NCBI RefSeq assembly: GCF_051513965.1
Contig: NZ_CP195847.1
Coordinates: 558,001 to 622,000 of the forward strand
DNA length: 64,000 nucleotides
Source of the DNA: Paramicrobacterium sp051513965
GTDB lineage: Bacteria; Actinomycetota; Actinomycetes; Actinomycetales; Microbacteriaceae
Direction of reading: 5' to 3'
Made by a program: the position numbers and the translations under genes. Below the pieces are notes generated by a model. It had not been told where the DNA came from and searched no databases. It worked only from the letters and a program-made list of their open reading frames with translations. Numbering within the stretch: position 1 is the first letter of the stretch; each line of letters opens with the position of its first letter. Below are positions 57,412-64,000 of the stretch, one piece after another.

Positions 57412-59250
57412 ATGTCCGGCACTGAAGCCACACGAAAATCGAACCTCTCCACATTCCGCGCCATCTGGCGCATCTACCCCTACGCGAAGCACGCCATGCC
57501 GCGCATCAGCCTCGGCATGGTGTCCGCGCTGCTCGGGGCGCTCGTCGCGCTCGCCATTCCGATGGTCCTCGAGCGTCTCGTGAACGGCGCCCTCGCTGAG
57601 CGCGACCCGGCAGCGATCTGGCCCGCGGTGGCGCTTGTGCTCGCGCTCGGCGTCGTCGAGGCGATCATGATCGCGGCTCGACGCTGGTTCGTGCTGCTGC
57701 CCGGCACCACGGTCGAGGCCACGATGCGCAACGCGATCTACGAGAAGCTGCAGGACCTTCCCGTCGCCTTCCACGACCGCTGGCAGTCGGGGCAGCTGCT
57801 CTCGCGCATGATGCAGGACCTCAACCTCATTCGGCGCTGGCTCTCGTTCGGGATCGTGCTGCTGGTCGTGAACGTGCTCACGATCGTGATCGGCTCGATC
57901 GTGCTGTTCACATGGCACTGGCTGCTCGGCACCATCTTCATGGTCTGCGCGATTCCGGTCTGGATCTACGGCTACGTCTTCGAGAAGCGGTACTCGGTCG
58001 TGGCTCGCCGCAGTCAGGACCAGGCGGGAGACCTCGCCACCAACGTGGAGGAGTCGGTTCACGGCATCCGTGTGCTGAAGGCGTTCGGCCGTGGCAAGCA
58101 CGCGCTGCGCGGCTTCTCGGTTCGTGCAGAGAACCTGCGTGGCACCGAGATTGAGAAGGCACGCGCGATCGCCGGCATCTGGTACTGGCTCATCCTGCTG
58201 CCAGACATCGGCTTCGGTCTGTGCCTGTTCGCGGGCATCTGGCTCGCGGCGAACGGCGAGATCAACGTCGGTCAGCTCTTCGCGTTCTTCGCGACGGCGA
58301 CGGTGCTGCGCTTCCCGATCGAATCCATCGGGTTCCTGCTGTCGATGACCTTCGACACGCGCACGGCGATCGATCGCGTCTTCGAGGTGTTCGACGTCGT
58401 CAACACGATCACCGATCCGGAGCACCCTTCGACGATCGAGAGCCCGAAAGGCCGACTCGAGTTCGACGATGTGCACTACCGGTACCCCGATTCGCCCGCT
58501 GGCTTCCCCGACCTTCTCGACGGCGTGAATCTCACGCTTGAGCCGGGGGAGACGATGGCTTTGGTCGGGCTGACAGGATGCGGCAAGACCACCCTCACCG
58601 CGCTCACGACCCGCATCTACGACGTGACCGGCGGGGCGGTGAAGCTCGACGGCGTCGATGTGCGCGACCTGCGCCGCGGCGAGCTGCGTCGGCACATCGC
58701 GATGGCCTTCGAGGAGGCGACGCTCTTCTCGGCATCCGTTCGTGAGAATGTGCTGCTGGGCAGAGACGACCTCGAGCTGACCTCGCCCGAGGCGCAGCGA
58801 GTGCTCGACGAGGCCCTCGAGATCGCGCAGGCGCAGTTCGTCCACGACCTGCCGGAGGGCGTCGACACGACCGTCGGTGAGGAGGGACTCAGCCTCTCGG
58901 GAGGTCAGCGGCAGCGTCTTGCGCTCGCACGTGCGGTCGCCGCGGCCCCTGCGGTGCTCGTGCTCGACGACCCGCTCTCCGCGCTCGATGTCGACACCGA
59001 GGCCCTCGTGGAGGAGGCTCTGCGACGCGTGCTCGCCTCGACGACCGCGCTCATCGTGGCGCACCGCCCATCGACGGTCGCCCTCGCCGATCGTGTCGCC
59101 CTGATGCACCACGGGCGCATCGTCGACGTCGGCACCCACACCGAGCTGCTCGCCCGCAGCACCCACTACCGATTCGTCATCTCATCGCTCGATCAGGAGA
59201 ACCCGCGCGACGAGACACCGACTGACCAACGAGAGGAGGTGGCGCGATGA
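57412..59250 (+). CDS. ABC exporter subunit 1 (fused permease-ATPase, degenerate Walker B)
   Basis: This is a 612-aa half-transporter with six spans (about residues 30-320), then an ATPase domain with Walker A ALVGLTGCGKTTLTAL, signature LSLSGGQRQRLALARA and Walker B VLVLDDPLSALD. In Walker B, Asp520 replaces the catalytic Glu. With the second subunit it would form a heterodimeric drug or lipid exporter having one degenerate ATP site, as in TM287/288 and LmrCD. The ATG at 57412 is used; an in-frame ATG at 57325 is possible. The start has only a weak ribosome-binding site. The stop overlaps the next gene. Confidence 0.9.
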   Translation: MSGTEATRKSNLSTFRAIWRIYPYAKHAMPRISLGMVSALLGALVALAIPMVLERLVNGALAERDPAAIWPAVALVLALGVVEAIMIAARRWFVLLPGTTVEATMRNAIYEKLQDLPVAFHDRWQSGQLLSRMMQDLNLIRRWLSFGIVLLVVNVLTIVIGSIVLFTWHWLLGTIFMVCAIPVWIYGYVFEKRYSVVARRSQDQAGDLATNVEESVHGIRVLKAFGRGKHALRGFSVRAENLRGTEIEKARAIAGIWYWLILLPDIGFGLCLFAGIWLAANGEINVGQLFAFFATATVLRFPIESIGFLLSMTFDTRTAIDRVFEVFDVVNTITDPEHPSTIESPKGRLEFDDVHYRYPDSPAGFPDLLDGVNLTLEPGETMALVGLTGCGKTTLTALTTRIYDVTGGAVKLDGVDVRDLRRGELRRHIAMAFEEATLFSASVRENVLLGRDDLELTSPEAQRVLDEALEIAQAQFVHDLPEGVDTTVGEEGLSLSGGQRQRLALARAVAAAPAVLVLDDPLSALDVDTEALVEEALRRVLASTTALIVAHRPSTVALADRVALMHHGRIVDVGTHTELLARSTHYRFVISSLDQENPRDETPTDQREEVAR

Positions 59251-61064
59251 CCAGCCAGAGCGTCCTCGGCGTGGCCGGCGAAGAGCGCCACGATCTCACC
59301 AAGGAGGAGAGTCGGCAGATCCGACAGCGATCGCTGCGGCTGCTCGGCTCCCTCGTGAAGCCGCTGCGCTGGCGCGTGGTCGGGGCGATGGCGCTCGTCA
59401 TCTGCTCGACGATCGCGAGCGTCGCGGGCCCCGCGCTCATCGCCTACGGCATCGACACGGCGCTGCCCGCCGTGCTGGAGCACAGCGACTGGCTGCCGGC
59501 GTTCGGCGTCGGCATCCTATACATCGTCACGGCTCTCGCAGCGGCCACCTTCATGTCGACCTACGTCGTCGCGAGCGCCCGCATCAGCCAGGCAGTGCTG
59601 CTCGACCTGCGGATGCGCGTGTTCCAGCACACGCAGAAGCTGAGCCTCGAGTTCCACGAGTCCTACACCTCGGGCCGCATCATCTCGCGGCAGACGAGTG
59701 ACCTGGACGCCATCAAACAGCTGCTCGATGAGGGCATCAGTCAGCTGGTCAACGGCATCCTCTACATGGGCTTCGTCTTCTGCGCCCTGCTGCTTCTCGA
59801 CTGGACGAGCGCCGCGGTTGTCGTACTGGCCATGGTGCCGCTGTTCTTCCTGACCCGGTGGTTCCAGAAGCGCTCGCAGGTGCAGTTCCGCAAGTCGCGC
59901 GTGGCCTCGGCGAAGGTCATCGTGCACTTCGTGGAATCGATGACCGGCATTCGCGCGGTCAAGGCGTTCCGCAAGGAGAAGCGCAACGAGAAGGAGTTCA
60001 GCGCGCTCGTCGAGGAGTACCGCGACATCAACGCGCGCACGATCCAGCTGTTCGGAATCTATGAGCCGGGCATCATCCTGATCGGCAACCTGTCGGTCGC
60101 GGCCGTGCTTCTCGTCGGCGGCTTCCGCGTCGTGAACGGCGACCTCGAGATCGGAGCTCTGCTCGCGGCTGTGCTGTACGTGCGCCGCTTCTTCGACCCG
60201 ATGGAAGAGATGGCGATGTTCTACAACGCCTACCAGTCCGCTGCGGCGGCGCTCGAGAAGATCTCGGGTGTGCTCGAAGAACGACCGAGCGTTCCGGATC
60301 CGACGACGCCCATCGACCTGTGGACCTCGCGCGGCACCGTCGAGTTCGACGACGTCACGTTCGCCTACAACGAGAAGACCACGGTTCTGCCGAGCTTCTC
60401 ACTCGAGATCCCTGCGGGGCAGACGATCGCGCTCGTCGGCTCGACGGGTGCCGGCAAGTCGACGCTCGCCAAGCTCATCTCGCGGTTCTACGACCCGAGC
60501 GAGGGTGCCGTGCGACTCGATGGGGTCGACCTGCGACAGCTGCACCCGAAGGATCTCCGCCGCGCGATCGTCATGGTCACGCAGGAGGCGTACCTGTTCT
60601 CCGGCACCGTGGCCGACAACATCGCGCTGGGCCGGCCGGATGCGTCGAGGGAGGAGATCGTGGATGCGGCGAAAGCTGTCGGGGCGCACGCCTTCATCGA
60701 CGCGCTGCCTGACGGGTACGACACCGATGTGAACAAGCGCGGGGGCCGCGTGTCGGCGGGGCAGCGCCAGCTGATCTCGTTCGCGCGGGCGTTCCTCGCG
60801 GACCCCTCAGTGCTGATCCTCGATGAGGCGACCGCCTCGCTCGACATCCCGAGCGAGCGCCTCGTTCAGGAGGCCCTGGAGACCCTGCTCGCCGACCGCA
60901 CCGCGATCATCATCGCGCACCGCCTCTCGACGGTCGCGATCGCGCACCGCGTGCTCGTGATGGAGCACGGGCGCATCGTCGAAGACGGATCTCCTGACGA
61001 GCTCATCGCCGGCACGGGGCGCTTCGCCCAGCTGCACGCCGCGTGGCGCGACTCGCTCGTCTGA
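59247..61064 (+). CDS. ABC exporter subunit 2 (fused permease-ATPase)
   Basis: This is a 605-aa half-transporter. Six spans (about residues 45-330) precede an ATPase domain with Walker A ALVGSTGAGKSTLAKLI, Walker B VLILDEATASLD with catalytic Glu527, and the H-loop AHRLSTVAIA. Its signature reads GGRVSAGQRQLI rather than LSGGQ, the degenerate partner to the altered Walker B of subunit 1, so the pair has one canonical and one degenerate ATP site. GAGGAGG precedes the ATG, which overlaps the stop of subunit 1. A long hairpin follows. Confidence 0.92.
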   Translation: MTSQSVLGVAGEERHDLTKEESRQIRQRSLRLLGSLVKPLRWRVVGAMALVICSTIASVAGPALIAYGIDTALPAVLEHSDWLPAFGVGILYIVTALAAATFMSTYVVASARISQAVLLDLRMRVFQHTQKLSLEFHESYTSGRIISRQTSDLDAIKQLLDEGISQLVNGILYMGFVFCALLLLDWTSAAVVVLAMVPLFFLTRWFQKRSQVQFRKSRVASAKVIVHFVESMTGIRAVKAFRKEKRNEKEFSALVEEYRDINARTIQLFGIYEPGIILIGNLSVAAVLLVGGFRVVNGDLEIGALLAAVLYVRRFFDPMEEMAMFYNAYQSAAAALEKISGVLEERPSVPDPTTPIDLWTSRGTVEFDDVTFAYNEKTTVLPSFSLEIPAGQTIALVGSTGAGKSTLAKLISRFYDPSEGAVRLDGVDLRQLHPKDLRRAIVMVTQEAYLFSGTVADNIALGRPDASREEIVDAAKAVGAHAFIDALPDGYDTDVNKRGGRVSAGQRQLISFARAFLADPSVLILDEATASLDIPSERLVQEALETLLADRTAIIIAHRLSTVAIAHRVLVMEHGRIVEDGSPDELIAGTGRFAQLHAAWRDSLV

Positions 61065-61080
61065 CGACGCGCATCTGATT

Positions 61081-61110
61081 TCTCCCGGGCCTTCTCGCGG
61101 GCCCGGGAGA
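61081..61110 (+). terminator. terminator-like hairpin after the ABC exporter
   Basis: tctcccgggc and gcccgggaga form a perfect 10-bp stem with a 10-nt loop, 16 bp after the stop. It has no T-tract and lies just before the promoter of the next gene. Confidence 0.65.
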
Positions 61111-61120
61111 CGGATGCCGA

Positions 61121-61126
61121 TACGCT
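61121..61126 (+). promoter_or_regulatory. -10 box TACGCT of the TehA-like gene
   Basis: TACGCT lies 7 nt before the GTG start at 61134, in the position typical of leaderless genes in this window. Confidence 0.5.
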
Positions 61127-61133
61127 GGGAGTC

Positions 61134-62192
61134 GTGGAGCAGCCAGACGAATCACGCATCGCGCAGGCCGTGCGCACGCTTCCGCCCGGCTATTTCGCAC
61201 TCGTGATGGCGACCGGCATCATCTCTCTCGGGCTGCAGCTCGAGGGGTACGACGCGCTCTCGTACGTGCTGCTCGCGATCGCCGCTCTCGGGTACGCTGT
61301 CCTCGTCGTTCTGACGGCGTGGCGCGGCATCCGCTACCCGGGCGCCGTCGTCCGCGACTTCGCCGGCCCCCAGAACGGGTTCTCATTCTTTACCTTCGTC
61401 GCCGGCACCAACGTGCTCGGCTCCCGGCTCGCCGCCGACAATGTCGCGGTGATTCCCGGAGTTCTGCTCGCCGTATCGTTCGCTGCGTGGATCGTCCTCG
61501 GCTATGTGATTCCGGGCCTCGTCGTGAGTCGCCATCAGGGAGACGACATTCTGAACGGGCTGAACGGAACGTGGTTCATCTGGTCCGTCGCGAGCCAATC
61601 GGTCGCGGTCCTCGCGGCATCCCTCGAGCCCACGGCGGGAGCCCTGAGCGACGCCCTCTCGATCATTGCCGTGCTGTCGTGGGGAATCGGGCTCATTCTC
61701 TACGGGGTGATCGGCTGCGCGGTTGTGATCCGCGTGCTGACGCGGGGCATCCCCGTCTCGCAGATGGGCCCGCCCTACTGGGTGACGATGGGCGCCGGAG
61801 CGATCACCGTCCTCGCCGGCTCGCGCATTGTCGAGATGAGCGACACCGCGATGGTGAGCGTCGTGCGCGCTCCGGTCGCTGCGGCAGCCGTCGTCTTCTG
61901 GGCATTCGCGACCTGGTTGATCCCCGGGCTGATCGGAATCGGAATCTGGCGGCACCTCATCCACCGGATCCCGCTGCGCTACGAGGCCGCGCTGTGGAGC
62001 ATGGTGTTCCCACTCGGCATGTACGCGGTCGCCGGCATCTACCTGGGCCGTGCCGACAACCTGCCGATCGTCGGCTGGATCGGCGGCCACTTTCTCTGGG
62101 TGGCCCTCGCCGTGTGGGCGATCGTCTTCATCGCCATGATCGTGAATATCGTGCGCGCCTCGGTGCGCCCGCGAGAACCCGTCGGGGCCTGA
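61134..62192 (+). CDS. tellurite-resistance/dicarboxylate transporter family protein (TehA/SLAC1 type)
   Basis: This 352-aa protein has ten predicted spans. LPPGYFALVMATGIISLGLQ near the start is the TehA/SLAC1/TDT signature. FSFFTFVAGTNVLGSRL (the helix bearing the pore-lining Phe-type residues) and WSMVFPLGMYAVAGIYLG also fit. Family members are anion channels or dicarboxylate carriers; the substrate is not known here. It starts at GTG and is convergent with the ATL gene. Confidence 0.86.
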   Translation: MEQPDESRIAQAVRTLPPGYFALVMATGIISLGLQLEGYDALSYVLLAIAALGYAVLVVLTAWRGIRYPGAVVRDFAGPQNGFSFFTFVAGTNVLGSRLAADNVAVIPGVLLAVSFAAWIVLGYVIPGLVVSRHQGDDILNGLNGTWFIWSVASQSVAVLAASLEPTAGALSDALSIIAVLSWGIGLILYGVIGCAVVIRVLTRGIPVSQMGPPYWVTMGAGAITVLAGSRIVEMSDTAMVSVVRAPVAAAAVVFWAFATWLIPGLIGIGIWRHLIHRIPLRYEAALWSMVFPLGMYAVAGIYLGRADNLPIVGWIGGHFLWVALAVWAIVFIAMIVNIVRASVRPREPVGA

Positions 62193-62238
62193 GTAGAGCG
62201 GCATGCCTGAGTGTGGTGTGCTGGCAGGTCCGAGTCTG

Positions 62239-62541
62239 TCAGGATGCTCCGACGAACGCCTCGCGCGCGAGCCGGTAGTCCGGCGACGATGCCCGGCGCA
62301 GGGGAGTGCCCTCGGCGTCATAGTGCTCGCGAGCTGAGTTCTCGTGGCACTGCGGCGGTTTGCCGGAGGCCTGAACCACCCGCCACCACGGAACATCGCT
62401 CCCGTACCGGGACATGACCCATCCGACGCCGCGCGCTGAACGTGAGCCAAACGTCGCCGCGACTTGTCCGTAGCTCATGACGCGCCCCGCCGGTATCGAC
62501 TCGACAACCTGCAGAACAGCCTCGACGAAGTCGTCGTTCAT
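62239..62541 (-). CDS. alkyltransferase-like DNA-binding protein (ATL, MGMT family)
   Basis: This 100-aa protein is the DNA-binding half of O6-methylguanine methyltransferase: AGRVMSYGQVAATFGSRSARGVG with the recognition helix and Arg finger. In place of the active-site PCHRV it has PWWRVVQASG, so the alkyl-accepting Cys is replaced by Trp. Such ATL proteins bind O6-alkylguanine and pass the lesion to nucleotide excision repair. Its ATG overlaps the stop of the GNAT gene upstream, so the two are cotranscribed. Confidence 0.9.
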   Translation of the reverse strand: MNDDFVEAVLQVVESIPAGRVMSYGQVAATFGSRSARGVGWVMSRYGSDVPWWRVVQASGKPPQCHENSAREHYDAEGTPLRRASSPDYRLAREAFVGAS

Positions 62542-62993
62542 CAGAGCGTAAGTCGGCCGACGACCTCGCCGTACTCCGTCTCGTCGATGGGGTCGAAGCC
62601 AACCGCGCGGAAGAACTTTTCAGGGCCGCCGTCACCGGGCTCGTACATGACGTTGATGTGACCGAAGCCGCGCTTGCGTGCCTCGGAGGCGAGCGCATCG
62701 ACGGCGAACTTGCCGACACCCTGACGCTGAGCCTCGGCATCCACGTTCACGCGCCAGAGAATGCTCTTGAAGTAGTCGTCGGTCTCCTCTTGGTCGAAGT
62801 TGCCCTGAATGAAGCCGACGACCTCATCGCCGTCGAGAACGACACGCTGCCAGGTGGTCGCGGGGTTCGTCACCGCTGCTGCCACGGAGTAAGACACAGG
62901 CGCGACGAATTGCTCCTGCCCCGGCTTGAGAGACAGGGCGTTCACCGCCACGATCGTCGACGCCGACAGTTCTACTACGCGAAACTCAGCCAT
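62541..62993 (-). CDS. GNAT family N-acetyltransferase
   Basis: This 150-aa single-domain GNAT has WRVNVDAEAQRQGVGKFAVD as the acetyl-CoA loop and PGDGGPEKFFRAVGFDPIDE near the end. The VVLDGDEVVGFIQGNFDQEETDDYFKS middle part resembles spermidine/diamine acetyltransferase-like proteins, but the substrate is not determined. It is the first gene of a two-gene unit with the ATL protein, overlapping it by one base. Confidence 0.85.
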   Translation of the reverse strand: MAEFRVVELSASTIVAVNALSLKPGQEQFVAPVSYSVAAAVTNPATTWQRVVLDGDEVVGFIQGNFDQEETDDYFKSILWRVNVDAEAQRQGVGKFAVDALASEARKRGFGHINVMYEPGDGGPEKFFRAVGFDPIDETEYGEVVGRLTL

Positions 62994-63065
62994 GACTCAA
63001 GGCTAGCCGCACCCCGTGACAACCGGAAGAGCTGTGGATAACGTGACGTTCGCTGTCCGCGTTCG

Positions 63066-63491
63066 TCAGTTGCCCTTGCAGGCCTTGACGACGCCTTTCT
63101 CTGCCTTCTCGGCGTCCGTCAGTGCTTCGGAGAGGGCGGCGGAGTCCACGGAGTCGGGGTCGTCGACGGCGGCGTCCGCGGCGCTCGCGAATTGCTCGTC
63201 GAACGACTTCAACGCCTTCGTCATCTTGTCGACAGCGGGCTTCACATCGGGGTTCGAGACCTCGGAAACGGACTTCTCGAAGTCGGCGATCGCCGCGTTC
63301 AGGTCCTTCTTCGCCGTCGCGGGGTCATCGAGCAGCGAACCGCTCGAGCTCGTGATCGCGGAGACGAGCTCGATGTCGGCGTCGTGGAAGATGTCGCAGG
63401 CGTCGCTGACCGACTGGCCGCCCGCGCAACCGGTGAGAAGAGCGGCGGATGCGGCGAGCACGACGGCGGCGCCGAGAGCACGTGAGTTCAT
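63066..63491 (-). CDS. small lipoprotein, unknown function
   Basis: This 141-aa protein has a lipoprotein signal, MNSRALGAAVVLAASAALLT followed by GC, with the acylated Cys near residue 22. The mature part is predicted helical and acidic, with two further cysteines (DACDIF and the VVKACKGN end) that could pair. AAGGGGAA precedes the ATG at 63491. It resembles many small actinobacterial surface lipoproteins; no specific family is recognised. It reads away from the ROK regulator. Confidence 0.8.
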   Translation of the reverse strand: MNSRALGAAVVLAASAALLTGCAGGQSVSDACDIFHDADIELVSAITSSSGSLLDDPATAKKDLNAAIADFEKSVSEVSNPDVKPAVDKMTKALKSFDEQFASAADAAVDDPDSVDSAALSEALTDAEKAEKGVVKACKGN

Positions 63492-63596
63492 ATGAGTTGG
63501 TTCCCCTTGTGAGCGTCGCTCCCGACCGTAGCCGATCCGACCGCGAGATGCGTGAATAACGAACAGATAAACATCGGAAATCGGAGCGGGAAAAGG

Positions 63597-63630
63597 TTGC
63601 ACGAACATTGTTAGTAGGGTTTACTAACAA
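63597..63630 (+). promoter_or_regulatory. promoter and operator of the ROK regulator gene
   Basis: TTGCAC (63597-63602), a 17-bp spacer and TTTACT (63620-63625) lie 7 nt before the ATG. The perfect 9-5-9 inverted repeat TTGTTAGTA-GGGTT-TACTAACAA (63608-63630) covers the spacer and -10 box, a layout suited to autorepression by a ROK-type regulator. Confidence 0.75.
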
Positions 63631-63632
63631 AC

Positions 63633-64000
63633 ATGAGTCCGCAGGAGTACCAGACAAGCGAGCCGATGAGCTCACGCGTCGTGAGCGGCCGCGCGCTTCG
63701 CCCCAGTGCGAAGCTGCTGCCCGAGGCCACACGCGCGCACAATCGGTCTCTCGTGCTGCAGACTCTCTACCGCAGCGGTCCGCAGAGCCGCGCGGACATC
63801 GCCCGCACGACGGAGCTCACGCGCGTCACCGTGTCCGATCTCGTCGCAGACCTGATCGAGGAGCGCTACATCGTCGAGCGCGGCCCTCGCGAGGGTTCGC
63901 GACCGGGCAAGCGCGCTACTCTCATCGACCTCGACCGCGACGGCCACCAGATGATCGCGGTCGACCTCTCGGGAGAAGACGCCTTCCGTGCCGCGGTCGT
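63633..64000 (+). CDS. ROK family transcriptional regulator (partial, 3' end beyond window)
   Basis: About 122 residues are visible. An N-terminal winged helix (about residues 30-90) has HNRSLVLQTLYRSGPQSRAD and IARTTELTRVTVSDLVADLI, then RPGKRATLIDLDRDGHQMIA leads into the start of the sugar-kinase-like ROK domain. Such proteins repress sugar-uptake genes and are released by a sugar. The gene has a leaderless promoter with an overlapping inverted repeat. The effector and targets lie outside what can be seen. Confidence 0.85.
   Translation, partial: MSPQEYQTSEPMSSRVVSGRALRPSAKLLPEATRAHNRSLVLQTLYRSGPQSRADIARTTELTRVTVSDLVADLIEERYIVERGPREGSRPGKRATLIDLDRDGHQMIAVDLSGEDAFRAAV

Noticed and set aside
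57394..59166. 590-codon minus-strand frame opposite ABC subunit 1
   Set aside because: Mirror of a gene with full Walker and signature motifs; composition is that of an antisense frame.

Overview
This 64-kb window is chromosomal DNA from a high-G+C actinobacterium. It fits best in the family Microbacteriaceae and looks Microbacterium-like. The evidence is the G+C-rich codon usage, gene neighbourhoods typical of actinobacteria (rpmJ-rpsM-rpsK-rpoA-rplQ without rpsD; alr-tsaE-tsaB-rimI-tsaD; sucC-sucD-DUF6350/PerM-purN-purH), CIRCE-controlled groES, and many start codons placed 6-10 nt after a TANNCT-type -10 box, which implies leaderless mRNAs. No rRNA, tRNA, CRISPR array, transposase or prophage gene was seen.

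Layout. 1-2.8 kb: end of the alpha operon (rpmJ, rpsM, rpsK, rpoA, rplQ). 2.9-7.9 kb: S9 peptidase, tandem-GNAT protein and membrane acyltransferase, inserted before truA. 8-11.4 kb: truA, rplM-rpsI, glmM. 11.5-14 kb (minus): AGCS amino-acid symporter and coaA. 14.1-20.1 kb: glmS, acpS, alr and the tRNA t6A genes tsaE/tsaB/tsaD with rimI. 20.1-23.5 kb: two Gln/Pro-rich DUF4190-like membrane proteins, a lipoprotein and a THUMP-like methyltransferase. 23.5-27.2 kb: groES with two CIRCE operators, HAD hydrolase, RarD, guaB. 27.2-29.4 kb: divergent GntR-family regulator and gluconate permease. 29.4-35.4 kb: guaB3, glpD, SURF1, DUF3817, guaA, followed by a striking 62-bp palindrome with 19-bp tandem repeats. 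35.5-45.3 kb: membrane protein, FBP zinc-finger protein, HrpB helicase, Bax-inhibitor protein, GDPD, PcrA/UvrD, FUSC protein, nuclease. 45.4-50.1 kb: accessory segment with an Acg/nitroreductase-like gene, a CapK/PaaK-like adenylating enzyme, a low-G+C insertion between 86-bp direct repeats carrying an orphan secreted protein, and a DUF2236 protein. 50.2-57.1 kb: sucCD, DUF6350, purN, purH and a membrane-anchored DDAH-like protein that has lost its catalytic cysteine. 57.1-61.1 kb: a 29-codon leader ORF followed by a heterodimeric ABC exporter. 61.1-64 kb: TehA-like transporter, ATL protein, GNAT, lipoprotein and the start of a ROK regulator.

Most of the window is housekeeping: translation, cell-wall amino-sugar and D-Ala supply, t6A tRNA modification, purine synthesis (guaB, guaB3, guaA, purN, purH) and the TCA cycle. 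The segments most worth a second look are the 47.9-49.2 kb insertion, the repeat at 35.4 kb, the leader ORF of the ABC exporter, the DDAH-like pseudoenzyme, the possible ATT start of guaA, and the strong excess of the heptamer GGATGCC/GGCATCC throughout.
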